Shown in pieces: positions 33,167 through 41,487 of a stretch of DNA of 64,000 nucleotides. Position 1 is the stretch's first letter. The number at the start of each line of letters is the position of its first letter. Under the pieces are notes generated by a model that was not told where the DNA came from, searched no databases, and was given only the letters and a program-made list of their open reading frames with translations. The stretch is taken from positions 1-64,000 of the forward strand of contig CAWBCC010000026.1 of NCBI GenBank assembly GCA_963787185.1, in the 5' to 3' direction. This DNA is from JAJXZP01 sp963787185. GTDB lineage: Bacteria > Spirochaetota > Spirochaetia > Treponematales > Rectinemataceae. The translations under genes were made by a program, and so were the position numbers.

Positions 33167-34115
33167 ACGTTTCGTCACCCTCTTCGATTACAATTTCCTC
33201 CCCCAGGGACTGGCCCTCGCCGAGTCGCTCGCCGCCGTGTGCCCCGATGCCGAGCTCTGGGTGCTCTGCATGGACGAGGCCCTCGAGCGCGCCCTGGCCC
33301 GCCTGGCGCCGCCGGGGCTGCGCCCCATTCCGCTGCGCGAGGTGGAGGACTCCCGCCTCCTCGCGGCCAAGGCCGACCGCAGCGCGCGAGAGTACTGCTG
33401 GACCGCGACCGCCTTCACCTTCGACGCGGTGTTCGAGCGCTGCCCCGACGCGCGGCGCGTGACCTACCTGGACGCGGATTTGTTTTTCTTCGACTCTCCG
33501 CGGCCCATCTTCGGAGAGTTCGAGCGCTCGGGGGCGGCCGTGCTCGTGACCGAGCACGGCTACGATCCCGTCTACGACCTGAGCGGGATCGTGGGGCGCT
33601 TCTGCGTGCAGTTCCTGACCATGGACCGCTCGGCGCGCGCGGCCGCGGCGCGGCGCTGGTGGCAGGATCGGGTGCTCGAATGGTGCTACGACCGCCGCGA
33701 GCCGGGCCGTTTCGGCGACCAGAAATACCTGGATTCCTGGCCTGAGCTTTTCGGCGACGCCGTCCACGTCCTGTCGCGCCGCGAGCTCGCCCTGGCGCCC
33801 TGGAACGCGAGGATGGAGAGCGCGCGGGCGGGAGGGGATCCGCGCCCCGTCTTCTACCACTTCCACTCTTTCCGCATCGTCGCGCCGCGCCGCGCCCGCA
33901 CCGTGGAGGGAGGCTACGCCATCCCCCGGCCAGTGTGGCGGTTGTACCGCGAGTACCTCGAAGCCCTGGGCCGCGCCGCGTCGGCCATAGAGGCCGGGGG
34001 CGCGGCGCTTCCCTGCCTGCCGCTTCGAAAAAGGCGATTCTCGGCCCTGCGACACGTCGCGAAACTGATTCTGGGCCGGGCCGACGGCTATGCCGCCATA
34101 AGGAGACCGAGGTGA
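33153..34115 (+). CDS. GT8-like glycosyltransferase
   Basis: 320 residues. VTLFDYNFLPQGLALAESL at the N-terminus and the DxD motif YLDADLFFF (D107, D109) mark a GT-A enzyme near GT8. ARRVTYLD and GDQKYLDSWPE (the family's D-Q region) follow, then FYHFHSF near the C-terminus as the conserved His region. Start overlaps the aminotransferase by 14 bases and the stop overlaps rmlA. Donor probably a UDP-sugar; acceptor unknown. Confidence 0.78.
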   Translation: MPSPERFVTLFDYNFLPQGLALAESLAAVCPDAELWVLCMDEALERALARLAPPGLRPIPLREVEDSRLLAAKADRSAREYCWTATAFTFDAVFERCPDARRVTYLDADLFFFDSPRPIFGEFERSGAAVLVTEHGYDPVYDLSGIVGRFCVQFLTMDRSARAAAARRWWQDRVLEWCYDRREPGRFGDQKYLDSWPELFGDAVHVLSRRELALAPWNARMESARAGGDPRPVFYHFHSFRIVAPRRARTVEGGYAIPRPVWRLYREYLEALGRAASAIEAGGAALPCLPLRKRRFSALRHVAKLILGRADGYAAIRRPR

Positions 34116-35014
34116 TCGAAAAGGGCATCATCCTGGCGGGAGGACGGAGCACCCGGCTCTATCCCGCGACGCGCACCCTCTGCAAACAGCTCATGCCGGT
34201 CTACGACAAGCCCATGATCTACTATCCGCTGACGACCCTCATGCTCGCGGGGGTGAGGGACATTCTCGTCATCACGAATCCGGACGAGCGTGCGCTCTTC
34301 GAACGGCTCTTCGGCGACGGATCGCGCTGGGGCATGTCGATACGTTATGCGGTGCAGGACAGGCCCCGGGGACTCGCCGACGCGTTCATCGTGGGGCGGG
34401 AGTTCGGGGCGGGCCGGAGCGTGGCCATGATCCTGGGCGACAACATCTTCTACGGCGAGGGGCTCGCCGCCCTGCTGCGCTCGAGCGCCGCCCTGGAGAA
34501 GGGAGCCCGGGTGTTCGCCTACTACGTCGTGGACCCCCAGCGCTACGGGGTCGTGGAGTTCGACCGCGGCGGCAAGGCTCTGTCCATCGAGGAGAAGCCG
34601 GCCGAGCCGCGCTCTTCCTACGCGGTCACCGGACTGTACTTCTACGACGAGCGGGTCTACGAGCTGGCGAAGAGCGTGAAGCCCTCGAGCCGGGGCGAGA
34701 TCGAGATAACCTCGATCAACCAGGCCTACCTCGACCGCGGGGAGCTCGAGGTCGAGATTCTGGGCCGGGGCGTCGCCTGGCTCGACACCGGCACCCACGA
34801 GTCTTTGCTCGACGCGAGCACCTTCGTCGCGAGCATCGAGAAGCGGCAGGGGCTCAAGATCGCCTGCCCCGAGGAAATCGCCTACCGCCAGGGCTTCATC
34901 GACGCGGCGCGGCTCGAGGAGCTCGCGGCCGAGCTTTCGAAGACGGACTACGGCGTCTACCTGACGCGGCTGCTCGCGCAGGAGACGGCCTACGTCAGCC
35001 GCTCCGGACAGTGA
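34112..35014 (+). CDS. rmlA: Glucose-1-phosphate thymidylyltransferase
   Basis: 300 residues beginning at GTG 34112, overlapping the previous stop, with AAGGAG upstream. It makes dTDP-glucose from dTTP and glucose-1-phosphate, the first step of the dTDP-sugar branch. The catalytic loop reads GGRSTRLYPATRTLCKQLMP, where most RmlA proteins have GGSGTRLYP; the Gly to Ser change at the loop tip is unusual. DKPMIYYPL, GDNIFYG, EEKP, YFYD and GVAWLDTGTH are all conserved. Full length. Confidence 0.94.
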   Translation: MIEKGIILAGGRSTRLYPATRTLCKQLMPVYDKPMIYYPLTTLMLAGVRDILVITNPDERALFERLFGDGSRWGMSIRYAVQDRPRGLADAFIVGREFGAGRSVAMILGDNIFYGEGLAALLRSSAALEKGARVFAYYVVDPQRYGVVEFDRGGKALSIEEKPAEPRSSYAVTGLYFYDERVYELAKSVKPSSRGEIEITSINQAYLDRGELEVEILGRGVAWLDTGTHESLLDASTFVASIEKRQGLKIACPEEIAYRQGFIDAARLEELAAELSKTDYGVYLTRLLAQETAYVSRSGQ

Positions 35015-35055
35015 GGGGCGCGGCATCGTCGTGCCGGGACCGGCGGAGGTCGATA

Positions 35056-35484
35056 ATGGAAGACTTCTTGGAAAGACTGCGGGCGTATTTTTCCGGTAAG
35101 GCGGACATGGACCTCGTCGTCCTTTTCGGTTCGCGGGCCCGCGGAACGGCTTCTCCGGCGAGCGACATGGATCTCGGCGTTCTCTATCGCGACGAGCCGG
35201 ATATTCTCGAAATTGGCGTCGTGATCGAAGAGCTCGAGGCTTTGTTCGGTGGGAAGGTGGATCTCGTGGATCTCCGGGGGCTTGAAGCATCCGATCCCCG
35301 GCTGGCGTATGAAATAGCCTCCGATGGCATTGTCGTGACTGCCGCGGACGATGCGAGCTTCCCTGCGTTCAAGACCCGGGCGTTTCTGGCCTATTTCGAC
35401 ATACGGCCCTTCCTCGAAAAGGCGCGGGCCGAGCTCGATGCGCGCATCGATGCGGACGATTTCGGGAGGCCGATCCATGCTTGA
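35056..35484 (+). CDS. MntA-type nucleotidyltransferase antitoxin
   Basis: 142 residues from ATG 35056 with GGAGGT five bases upstream; an in-frame GTG at 35011 is rejected for that reason. Signature G25-S-R27, D37 and D39 (ASDMDLGV) and third acid D69 (KVDLVDL). It has the C-terminal helix found in true MntA proteins and lacking in the smaller MNT genes at 5273 and 13589. It overlaps the following HepT gene by eight bases. Confidence 0.88.
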   Translation: MEDFLERLRAYFSGKADMDLVVLFGSRARGTASPASDMDLGVLYRDEPDILEIGVVIEELEALFGGKVDLVDLRGLEASDPRLAYEIASDGIVVTAADDASFPAFKTRAFLAYFDIRPFLEKARAELDARIDADDFGRPIHA

Positions 35485-35875
35485 GCGCCTGGCGCAGCTG
35501 GAACTGAACATCGCTACTTTGGACGAATTCCGAAAAGAGCATACGGCCGAAGAAGTTTCCGGCAAGATGACACTGCAATGGACTCTACGGTACGGCTTAG
35601 TCGAGTCCATACAGATCGTAATCGATACGGCCTGCCATGTTTGTTCCGCCAATAATCTCGGAACGCCCAAGAATTACGGCGATTGCATCAGGTTTCTCGT
35701 CCAATTCGGCTATATCGAACAGTCCCTTGCGCGACCGATCCTGGCTATGATCGGTTTGCGGAATTTGCTCATCCATGAATATACGAGCATCGACGGCAAG
35801 AGACTGTACGCGTTCCTCGGGGAGTTGGATGTCTTTCGCTCGTACGCCGCGGCGATCAAGAAGGAACTGAAATAG
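35477..35875 (+). CDS. HepT/DUF86-type HEPN ribonuclease toxin
   Basis: 132 residues. The R-x4-H-x-Y motif is R95-N-L-L-I-H100-E-Y102, complete including the tyrosine that MntA AMPylates in studied systems. The central LQWTLRYGLVESIQIVIDTACHV helix is typical of DUF86. Intact pair with the MNT gene upstream, inserted between rmlA and a GT2 gene of the polysaccharide locus. Confidence 0.9.
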   Translation: MLERLAQLELNIATLDEFRKEHTAEEVSGKMTLQWTLRYGLVESIQIVIDTACHVCSANNLGTPKNYGDCIRFLVQFGYIEQSLARPILAMIGLRNLLIHEYTSIDGKRLYAFLGELDVFRSYAAAIKKELK

Positions 35876-35927
35876 GAAGCTCTTTCGAAATGCGGATGCA
35901 TTCCAAGAGCGGTTTATAGGGGCAGAA

Positions 35928-36701
35928 TTGAAGAACACACCGAATGAAGCGCCTGACGCCATAGCCCTCTCGGTCGTCACGGTCGTGCGCAACGACGCGG
36001 CGGGCCTGGAGCGCACCATGGCCTCGGTGGCGGAGCAGACCAGGCCGGGCATAGAGTACATAGTCGTCGACGGGGCCTCGACCGACGGCACGCTCGAGGC
36101 GATACGCCGCCGAGCGGACCTCGTCGATGCCTGGATCAGCGAGCCCGACGGGGGAATCTACGCGGCCATGAACAAGGGCGCGGCCATGGCCTCCGGCGAC
36201 TACGTGCTCTTCATGAACGCCGGCGACCGCTTCTACGCGGCCGAGACGGTGGAGAAGATCTTCGAACCCCGGCCGCGGACGGAGCTCCTCTGGGGCGACT
36301 GCGTCATAGAGAAGTCGGGCGGCGGCGAGGAGTACGATTGCGCGCGGGACGTGCTCCGTCACCTGCACCGGCAGATGACGGTCAGCCACCAGAGTCTCTT
36401 CACCCGCCGCTCCGCCCTCCTCGCGCGGCCCTACGACGAGTCCCTGCGCATCGCGGCGGACTACGACTTTCTCTGCGAGCGCCTGCTCGCCGGGGCCTCG
36501 TGGGAGTATCGCGCCCTGCCCGTGAGCCGGACCGACGACCGCGGCGTGTCGGCCCGCGCCTTCGAGACGAGCATCGGGGAGAAGCGGCGCATATCCCTGG
36601 CCCGCTTTCCCCGGAAGCGCGCCTCGATACTCGCGTACTACGCGGTCCTCGGGCTCTACATGCGCGCCAAGCTGGCCCTGGGAGGCATCCGTGGGCGCTG
36701 A
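35928..36701 (+). CDS. GT2-family glycosyltransferase
   Basis: 257 residues from TTG 35928, preceded by AGGGG; no upstream ATG fits. GT2 features: LSVVTVVRNDAAGLERTM, VVDGASTDGT (catalytic-fold strand), EPDGGIYAAMNKG and GDYVLFMNAGDRF (DxD-equivalent region), then TVSHQSLFTRR and ADYDFLCE. This subgroup is common in colanic-acid and O-antigen loci. The stop overlaps the start of the next gene by 11 bases. Confidence 0.88.
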   Translation: MKNTPNEAPDAIALSVVTVVRNDAAGLERTMASVAEQTRPGIEYIVVDGASTDGTLEAIRRRADLVDAWISEPDGGIYAAMNKGAAMASGDYVLFMNAGDRFYAAETVEKIFEPRPRTELLWGDCVIEKSGGGEEYDCARDVLRHLHRQMTVSHQSLFTRRSALLARPYDESLRIAADYDFLCERLLAGASWEYRALPVSRTDDRGVSARAFETSIGEKRRISLARFPRKRASILAYYAVLGLYMRAKLALGGIRGR

Positions 36702-37458
36702 GTACCTTCTGCGGCTCGACGACGCCTGTCCGACGATGGACGCGGCCCGCTGGGGGGCCGTCGAGGCCCTGCTCCGCGCCCGGGGCGTGTCGCCCATCGT
36801 CGCCATCGTGCCCGCCAACGCCGACCCGGACCTGGTGAGGGGCCCGGCCGACGGGCGCTTCTGGGAGCGGGTCCGTTCCTGGGCCGCCGCGGGATGGACG
36901 ATCGCGCTCCACGGCTGGTCCCACGCGCTCCGGCCCTCGTCCAGGGGGCTCGTGCCGGTCAACGCCTACAGCGAGTTCGTGGGCCTCGGCGAGGAGGAGC
37001 AGCGCCGCCGCATCGCTGAGGGGGTGGCCCTCCTCGCGGCCCAGGGGATCGAGCCCCAGGTCTGGGTGGCGCCGGCCCACGGCTTCGACGCCGCCACGCT
37101 CCGCGCCCTGCGGGCCGAGAGCGGCATACGCATACTGAGCGACGGCTTCGCGCGGCGCGCCGTCGTCCGGGAGGGCTTCGTGTGGCTGCCTCAGCAGCTC
37201 TGGCGGCCCAGGAGCATGGGCGGGGGGCTCTGGACCATCTGCCTCCATCCCAATACTCTGCTCGGGCCCGCGCTGGAGAAACTCGCGCGCTTCATCGACG
37301 GCAACCGGAAGGCCTTCGTGCCCCCCCTGGAGGCGGCGCGAGCTTCGGCGAGCTACGGTCCGGCCGACGCGATCCACTCGCGGGTCTTCGCCCTGGCGCT
37401 GGCTCTGCGGCGGGCGGCGGGTTCGGCGGCGCGCGCGGCGAAGGGAAGACAGGGATGA
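36691..37458 (+). CDS. DUF2334 polysaccharide-deacetylase-like protein
   Basis: 255 residues starting at GTG 36691. It begins LLRLDDACPTMD, the Asp-Asp pair of carbohydrate esterase family 4/DUF2334 enzymes. AIVPANADP, the metal-binding IALHGWSHAL and a C-terminal CLHPN motif complete the active site. It probably removes an N-acetyl group from a sugar; the lack of a signal peptide suggests a cytoplasmic, possibly lipid-linked, substrate. It lies between a GT2 and a sugar-kinase fusion in an overlapping operon. Confidence 0.8.
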   Translation: MGAEYLLRLDDACPTMDAARWGAVEALLRARGVSPIVAIVPANADPDLVRGPADGRFWERVRSWAAAGWTIALHGWSHALRPSSRGLVPVNAYSEFVGLGEEEQRRRIAEGVALLAAQGIEPQVWVAPAHGFDAATLRALRAESGIRILSDGFARRAVVREGFVWLPQQLWRPRSMGGGLWTICLHPNTLLGPALEKLARFIDGNRKAFVPPLEAARASASYGPADAIHSRVFALALALRRAAGSAARAAKGRQG

Positions 37459-39401
37459 GCGATCGCAGCTTCGATATCTTCGTGCCGGGGCGGATCTGCC
37501 TGTTCGGCGAGCATTCGGACTGGGCCGGCGGGCACAGGCGCGTCAACTCCGCCATAACGCCGGGACGCGCCGTCATCTGCGGCACGAACCAGGGCATATT
37601 CGCGCAGGTGCGCCCCCATCCCGACAAGCTCATTTTTCGTTCCTCCCTCGGCGAGGGGACGAAACGCCGGGAGTTCGAGCTTCCCATGCGCACCGACCTC
37701 CTTCTCGAAGAGGCGCGGAAGGGTGGGTTCTTCAGCTACGTGGCCGGGGTGGCCTATCAGGTGCTCACCAACAATGCGGTGAAGGGTCTCGAAATCGACA
37801 ACTACCGGACGGACCTGCCGGTCAGGAAGGGCCTGTCCTCGAGCGCCGCGGTCTGCGTCCTGACCGCGCGGGCCTTCAATCTCGTCTACGATCTGAAGAT
37901 GACTGTCCGCGGGGAGATGGAGTACGCGTATCGCGGCGAGATAGCCACGCCCTCGCGCTGCGGCAGGCTCGACCAGGGCTGCGCCTATGGCGGCAGGCCC
38001 GTCGAGATGCGCTTCGACGGCGACACTCTGGAGGTCGAAGAGCTCTCCTGCGGCGCCGATTTCCACTTCATCGTGGCCGATCTCAAGGCTTCCAAGGACA
38101 CGGTCAGGATACTCGCCGATCTCAATAAGGCCTTCCCCTTCGCCGAGAACGACGTCGAGCGGGGCGTACAGGAGCTCCTGGGACCGATCAACGAGCACAT
38201 CATCGGCCGGGCGGCGGAGGCTCTGCGCTCGGGCGACGCGCCGGGCCTAGGCGCGCTCATGACGGAGGCCCAGGCGCTCTTCGACCGCTACGCGGCTCCG
38301 GCCTGCCCCGAGCAGCTCGTCTCTCCGGCCCTGCACCGGGCGCTCGGCTACGAAGCGCTCCGCCCCCTCGTCCACGGCGGCAAAGGCGTGGGCAGCCAGG
38401 GCGACGGCTCGGTGCAGTTCCTGGCGAGAGACGAAGAGTCGCGGGAGCGCGCCATCGCCCTGCTCGAGCGCGATCTGGGCCTCTCCTGCCTGCGGCTCAC
38501 CCTTCCGCGGAGCAAGAAGGTCCGCAAGGCCGTGATCACCGCGGCCGGCTACGGAACGAGGCTCTTTCCCATGACCTCGGCCGTGCGCAAGGAGTTTCTT
38601 CCCGTGGTGGACCGGCGGGGACGCATGCTGCCCCTGATCCTCGCGAACGTGGAGGAGGTCTTCGAGGCGGGCATCGAAGAGGTCTGCATTGTGATCCAGG
38701 AGCAGGACAGGCGCCTCTTCGAAGACTTCTTCGGGCAGAACCTGCCGGAAGAGCACTACGCCAAGCTTTCGAGCCAGGCCCGCGAGAGTCTGGTCGCCAT
38801 ACGCGAAAAGGGGAAGAGGATCTCTTTCAGGACCCAGACCGAGCAGCGAGGCCTGGGGCACGCGATCTACGGCGTGAGGGACTGGGTGGGCGGGGAGCCC
38901 TTCCTGCTCGTCCTGGGCGACCACCTCTTCGTCGAGCGCGGAGAGAAGCGCTGCGCGAGACAGCTCGTGGACCGCTTCCAGGAGCTGGAGGTCAACCTCA
39001 TAGGCCTGCAGCCGACGCCCGAGGCCGAGATCGGCAGGTTCGGCACGGTGGGGGGGGCCTGGGTCGAGGGCTCGCGGAACCTCCTCGAGATAGCGCAGTT
39101 CAAGGAGAAACCGGACGTCGAGTACGCCGCCGAGTTTCTCGCGGTCGAGGGTCTCGATCGGGGGACCTATCTCACGGTCTTCGGCCTGTACATCCTCGGG
39201 CCGAGGCTCTTCGGGGAACTCGAGCGCCGCGTGGCCGAGTGCGGCGGAGAGAAAGAGGTCCAGCTGACCGACGCCCTCGAGGATCTGAGGCGCGAGGACC
39301 ACTTCCTCGGTCTCGTGATCGAGGGAGAGAAGATCGACATAGGCACGCCGGCCGGATATATGGAAGGCATAGGGAAATATCACGCCGGTCTCGAATCGTA
39401 G
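37455..39401 (+). CDS. Fused GHMP sugar kinase and sugar-1-phosphate nucleotidyltransferase
   Basis: 648 residues from ATG 37455 (overlaps previous stop). Residues 1-350 are a GHMP kinase: PGRICLFGEHSDWAGG (11-26), the ATP loop RKGLSSSAAV (124-133) and GKGVGSQGDGSV (309-320). Residues 357-648 are a UTP-glucose-1-phosphate uridylyltransferase-like domain: AVITAAGYGTRLFPMT (359-374), KEFLPVVD, LGDHLF, FKEKP and KIDIGTPAGYMEG. Expected reaction is sugar to sugar-1-phosphate to NDP-sugar in one polypeptide. The sugar is not certain. It is unrelated in layout to the FKP protein at 42878, where the order is reversed. Confidence 0.85.
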   Translation: MSDRSFDIFVPGRICLFGEHSDWAGGHRRVNSAITPGRAVICGTNQGIFAQVRPHPDKLIFRSSLGEGTKRREFELPMRTDLLLEEARKGGFFSYVAGVAYQVLTNNAVKGLEIDNYRTDLPVRKGLSSSAAVCVLTARAFNLVYDLKMTVRGEMEYAYRGEIATPSRCGRLDQGCAYGGRPVEMRFDGDTLEVEELSCGADFHFIVADLKASKDTVRILADLNKAFPFAENDVERGVQELLGPINEHIIGRAAEALRSGDAPGLGALMTEAQALFDRYAAPACPEQLVSPALHRALGYEALRPLVHGGKGVGSQGDGSVQFLARDEESRERAIALLERDLGLSCLRLTLPRSKKVRKAVITAAGYGTRLFPMTSAVRKEFLPVVDRRGRMLPLILANVEEVFEAGIEEVCIVIQEQDRRLFEDFFGQNLPEEHYAKLSSQARESLVAIREKGKRISFRTQTEQRGLGHAIYGVRDWVGGEPFLLVLGDHLFVERGEKRCARQLVDRFQELEVNLIGLQPTPEAEIGRFGTVGGAWVEGSRNLLEIAQFKEKPDVEYAAEFLAVEGLDRGTYLTVFGLYILGPRLFGELERRVAECGGEKEVQLTDALEDLRREDHFLGLVIEGEKIDIGTPAGYMEGIGKYHAGLES

Positions 39402-39459
39402 CGGCCGCGGCGGGCGGCGCGAGCCGTCCGGACGGAAAAACGAAGGCAGGGATTTTCGG

Positions 39460-40176
39460 ATGGTAATGGTCTGCAGGAAAAGGCACGGTCTGTCCTATAC
39501 GCAGAAATGGTTCGCGCGCGAGGCCGGGCGGGGAGAGCTCTCGCGCTTCGTCGTCTACTATCAGTACCTCGGGGAGAAGCCGCCGCCGCACTTCGTCCGG
39601 CGGCCGTATTCCACGGCCGTCGTCGATCTGTCGCGCGGACCGGAGACCGTCCTCGAAGGGATGAACAAGCACACGCGCCACCACGTGCGGCGCGCGGAAC
39701 AGGACGGTCTCTCCTGGGAGCGCGACGTTCCGGCCGGGGACTTCGCGGCCTTCCACGCCGCCTTCGCCCGCGAAAAGGGCATCGAGGCCGTCGATGCGCC
39801 GCGCCTCGCCTCCTACGGCACGAACATTCTCCTCACGCGCGTGAGGAGAGAGGACCGCGTGCTCGCGCAGCACGCCTACATAGTGGACCGCGGCGAGGCT
39901 CGGGCGCGCTTTCTGTACTCGTCGTCGGGGCGTTTCGAGGGCGAAGGCGCGGCCATCGTGGGGCGCGCGAACCGCTGGTGCCACTGGAAGGACATGCTCT
40001 GGCTGCAGGAATCGGGCATCGCGGCCTACGACCTCGGGGGCATAGCCGAGGGAGCGACCGATCCGGCCCTGGTGGGCATCAACGAGTTCAAGTTCGAGCT
40101 GGGAGGAATGCTCGTCCGCGAGGACCACTGGCTTTCGCCTCTCTACGCTTTCGCCTCCCGGCTGAGGCTGGCGTGA
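39460..40176 (+). CDS. FemAB/GNAT-like acyltransferase
   Basis: 238 residues. HTRHHVRRAEQDGLSWER, QHAYIVDRGEARARFLYSSSGRF and AYDLGGIAEGA are features of the FemAB/Acetyltransf_6 (BioF2-like) group, which transfers acetyl or aminoacyl groups to amines. In a locus that makes a 3-aminosugar without a recognisable FdtC, this enzyme is a candidate N-acyltransferase. The stop overlaps the GTG of the next glycosyltransferase gene. Confidence 0.7.
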   Translation: MVMVCRKRHGLSYTQKWFAREAGRGELSRFVVYYQYLGEKPPPHFVRRPYSTAVVDLSRGPETVLEGMNKHTRHHVRRAEQDGLSWERDVPAGDFAAFHAAFAREKGIEAVDAPRLASYGTNILLTRVRREDRVLAQHAYIVDRGEARARFLYSSSGRFEGEGAAIVGRANRWCHWKDMLWLQESGIAAYDLGGIAEGATDPALVGINEFKFELGGMLVREDHWLSPLYAFASRLRLA

Positions 40177-41444
40177 GCGGGGGTGGAGGGAAGGGTGCGG
40201 GTTCCGGGCCGTCCGTCCTCCTCGTCAACTCGATGGGAACGGGCGGGGCCGAACGGGCCGTAGCGGCCGTGGCCGCCTGCCTGCGCGGCCGGGGCCGGGA
40301 CCTGCGCGTCCTCTGCCTGGAGCGCGCGGCGCCGGGTTCCGCGATCGAGCTGGACCCTCCGGCGGTGGAGCTCTCCTCGCTCGGCTCCGGCGGAAGCGCG
40401 GCGCTCAAACTTGCGGCCCTGCCCTTCCTCGCGCGAACTCTGGCCGCCTACATGCTCAAGGAGGGCGCCGGGACGGTCATGAGCCACTTGTTCAGGGCCA
40501 ACTTCGTGAACGTCATGGCGCGGGATCTCGGGGGTTTCGCGCATCGCGCCGCGCAAAGCGCGACGTATCGTGCCATCCTCGTCAATCACACGCGGGTGAG
40601 CCGTCTGGCGGGGGAGGGGCTTTCGGGCCGGGTCAACGCGGCGCTGACGCGCAGGCTCTACCCGAGGGCCGACCTCGTGGCGAGCGTGTCGCGCGCTTCG
40701 GCCGCCGAATGCGCCGCCTTCGTCCGGATACCCGAGGCCCGGTCGATCGTGCTCTACAATCCCGTGGACTGCGCCGCGGCCGCGCGGCCGTTGCGGCCGC
40801 GGCGCAGTCCAGGCCGCGTCCCGCCGCGTGGCCGTTGCGGCGCCATCCGGCGTCCCGCCGTCGTGGCGCTGGGCCGGCTCGTGGCGCTCAAGCGCTTCGG
40901 CGATCTCGTCGAGGCTTTCGCCCGTCTCGCGCCGGACTATCCGGAGCTCGAGCTCGACATCGTCGGCGAGGGACCTGAGCGCTCGAGGCTGGAGGCCCAG
41001 GCCGCGGCCTCGGGCGCGGCCGGGAGGATACGCTTTCCCGGCCGCGTAGCCGATCCCTTTCCTGCCCTGGCCGGAGCGCGGGTCTTCGTCTCCGCTTCGG
41101 AGGTCGAGGGCTTCGGCATCGCGATCGTGGAGGCGCTCGCGGCGGGTCTGCCGGTGGTGGCCTCGGACTGTGCCTACGGGCCGCGCGAGATCCTGGCTCC
41201 CCGAAGCGATCCCACGCGTCTGCTCGAAAGGGCGCAGGGCTACGAGGCGGCCGATTACGGTCTGCTCTACCCGGTGGGCTCGGTGGAGAGCCTCGAGGCG
41301 GCGCTCCGGCGCGTGCTGGACGATGCCTCGCTCGCGTCGGCTCTGGCGGCGGGCGGGCCCTCGCGAGCCGCCGACTTCGATATCGAACGGGCCGCGGACG
41401 CTTACGAGGCTCTGCTCTATCCTTCCGCAGGGGGAGGGGCATGA
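40173..41444 (+). CDS. GT4-family glycosyltransferase with a GC-rich hairpin in its linker
   Basis: 423 residues starting at GTG 40173. NSMGTGGAERAV marks the acceptor domain, VALGRLVALKRFGDLVEAF the donor-domain entry, and SEVEGFGIAIVEALA the E-x7-E site. Between YNPVD and the donor domain the linker is encoded by a perfect 19-base inverted repeat (40765-40811) followed by partial duplications, giving an Arg/Pro/Ala-rich stretch. GT4 linkers tolerate variation here, so function is probably kept. Confidence 0.85.
   Translation: MSGGGGKGAGSGPSVLLVNSMGTGGAERAVAAVAACLRGRGRDLRVLCLERAAPGSAIELDPPAVELSSLGSGGSAALKLAALPFLARTLAAYMLKEGAGTVMSHLFRANFVNVMARDLGGFAHRAAQSATYRAILVNHTRVSRLAGEGLSGRVNAALTRRLYPRADLVASVSRASAAECAAFVRIPEARSIVLYNPVDCAAAARPLRPRRSPGRVPPRGRCGAIRRPAVVALGRLVALKRFGDLVEAFARLAPDYPELELDIVGEGPERSRLEAQAAASGAAGRIRFPGRVADPFPALAGARVFVSASEVEGFGIAIVEALAAGLPVVASDCAYGPREILAPRSDPTRLLERAQGYEAADYGLLYPVGSVESLEAALRRVLDDASLASALAAGGPSRAADFDIERAADAYEALLYPSAGGGA
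40765..40811. repeat. Perfect 19-base inverted repeat inside a coding region
   Basis: Arms 40765-40783 and 40793-40811 are exact reverse complements around a 9-base loop, almost entirely G and C. GGCCGTTGCGGC occurs in the loop and again at 40830-40841, showing local duplication. Confidence 0.92.
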
Positions 41445-41487
41445 GTGCATCGTTGCCGACCATTCCGAATATCGTGAAGGAGCTTCC

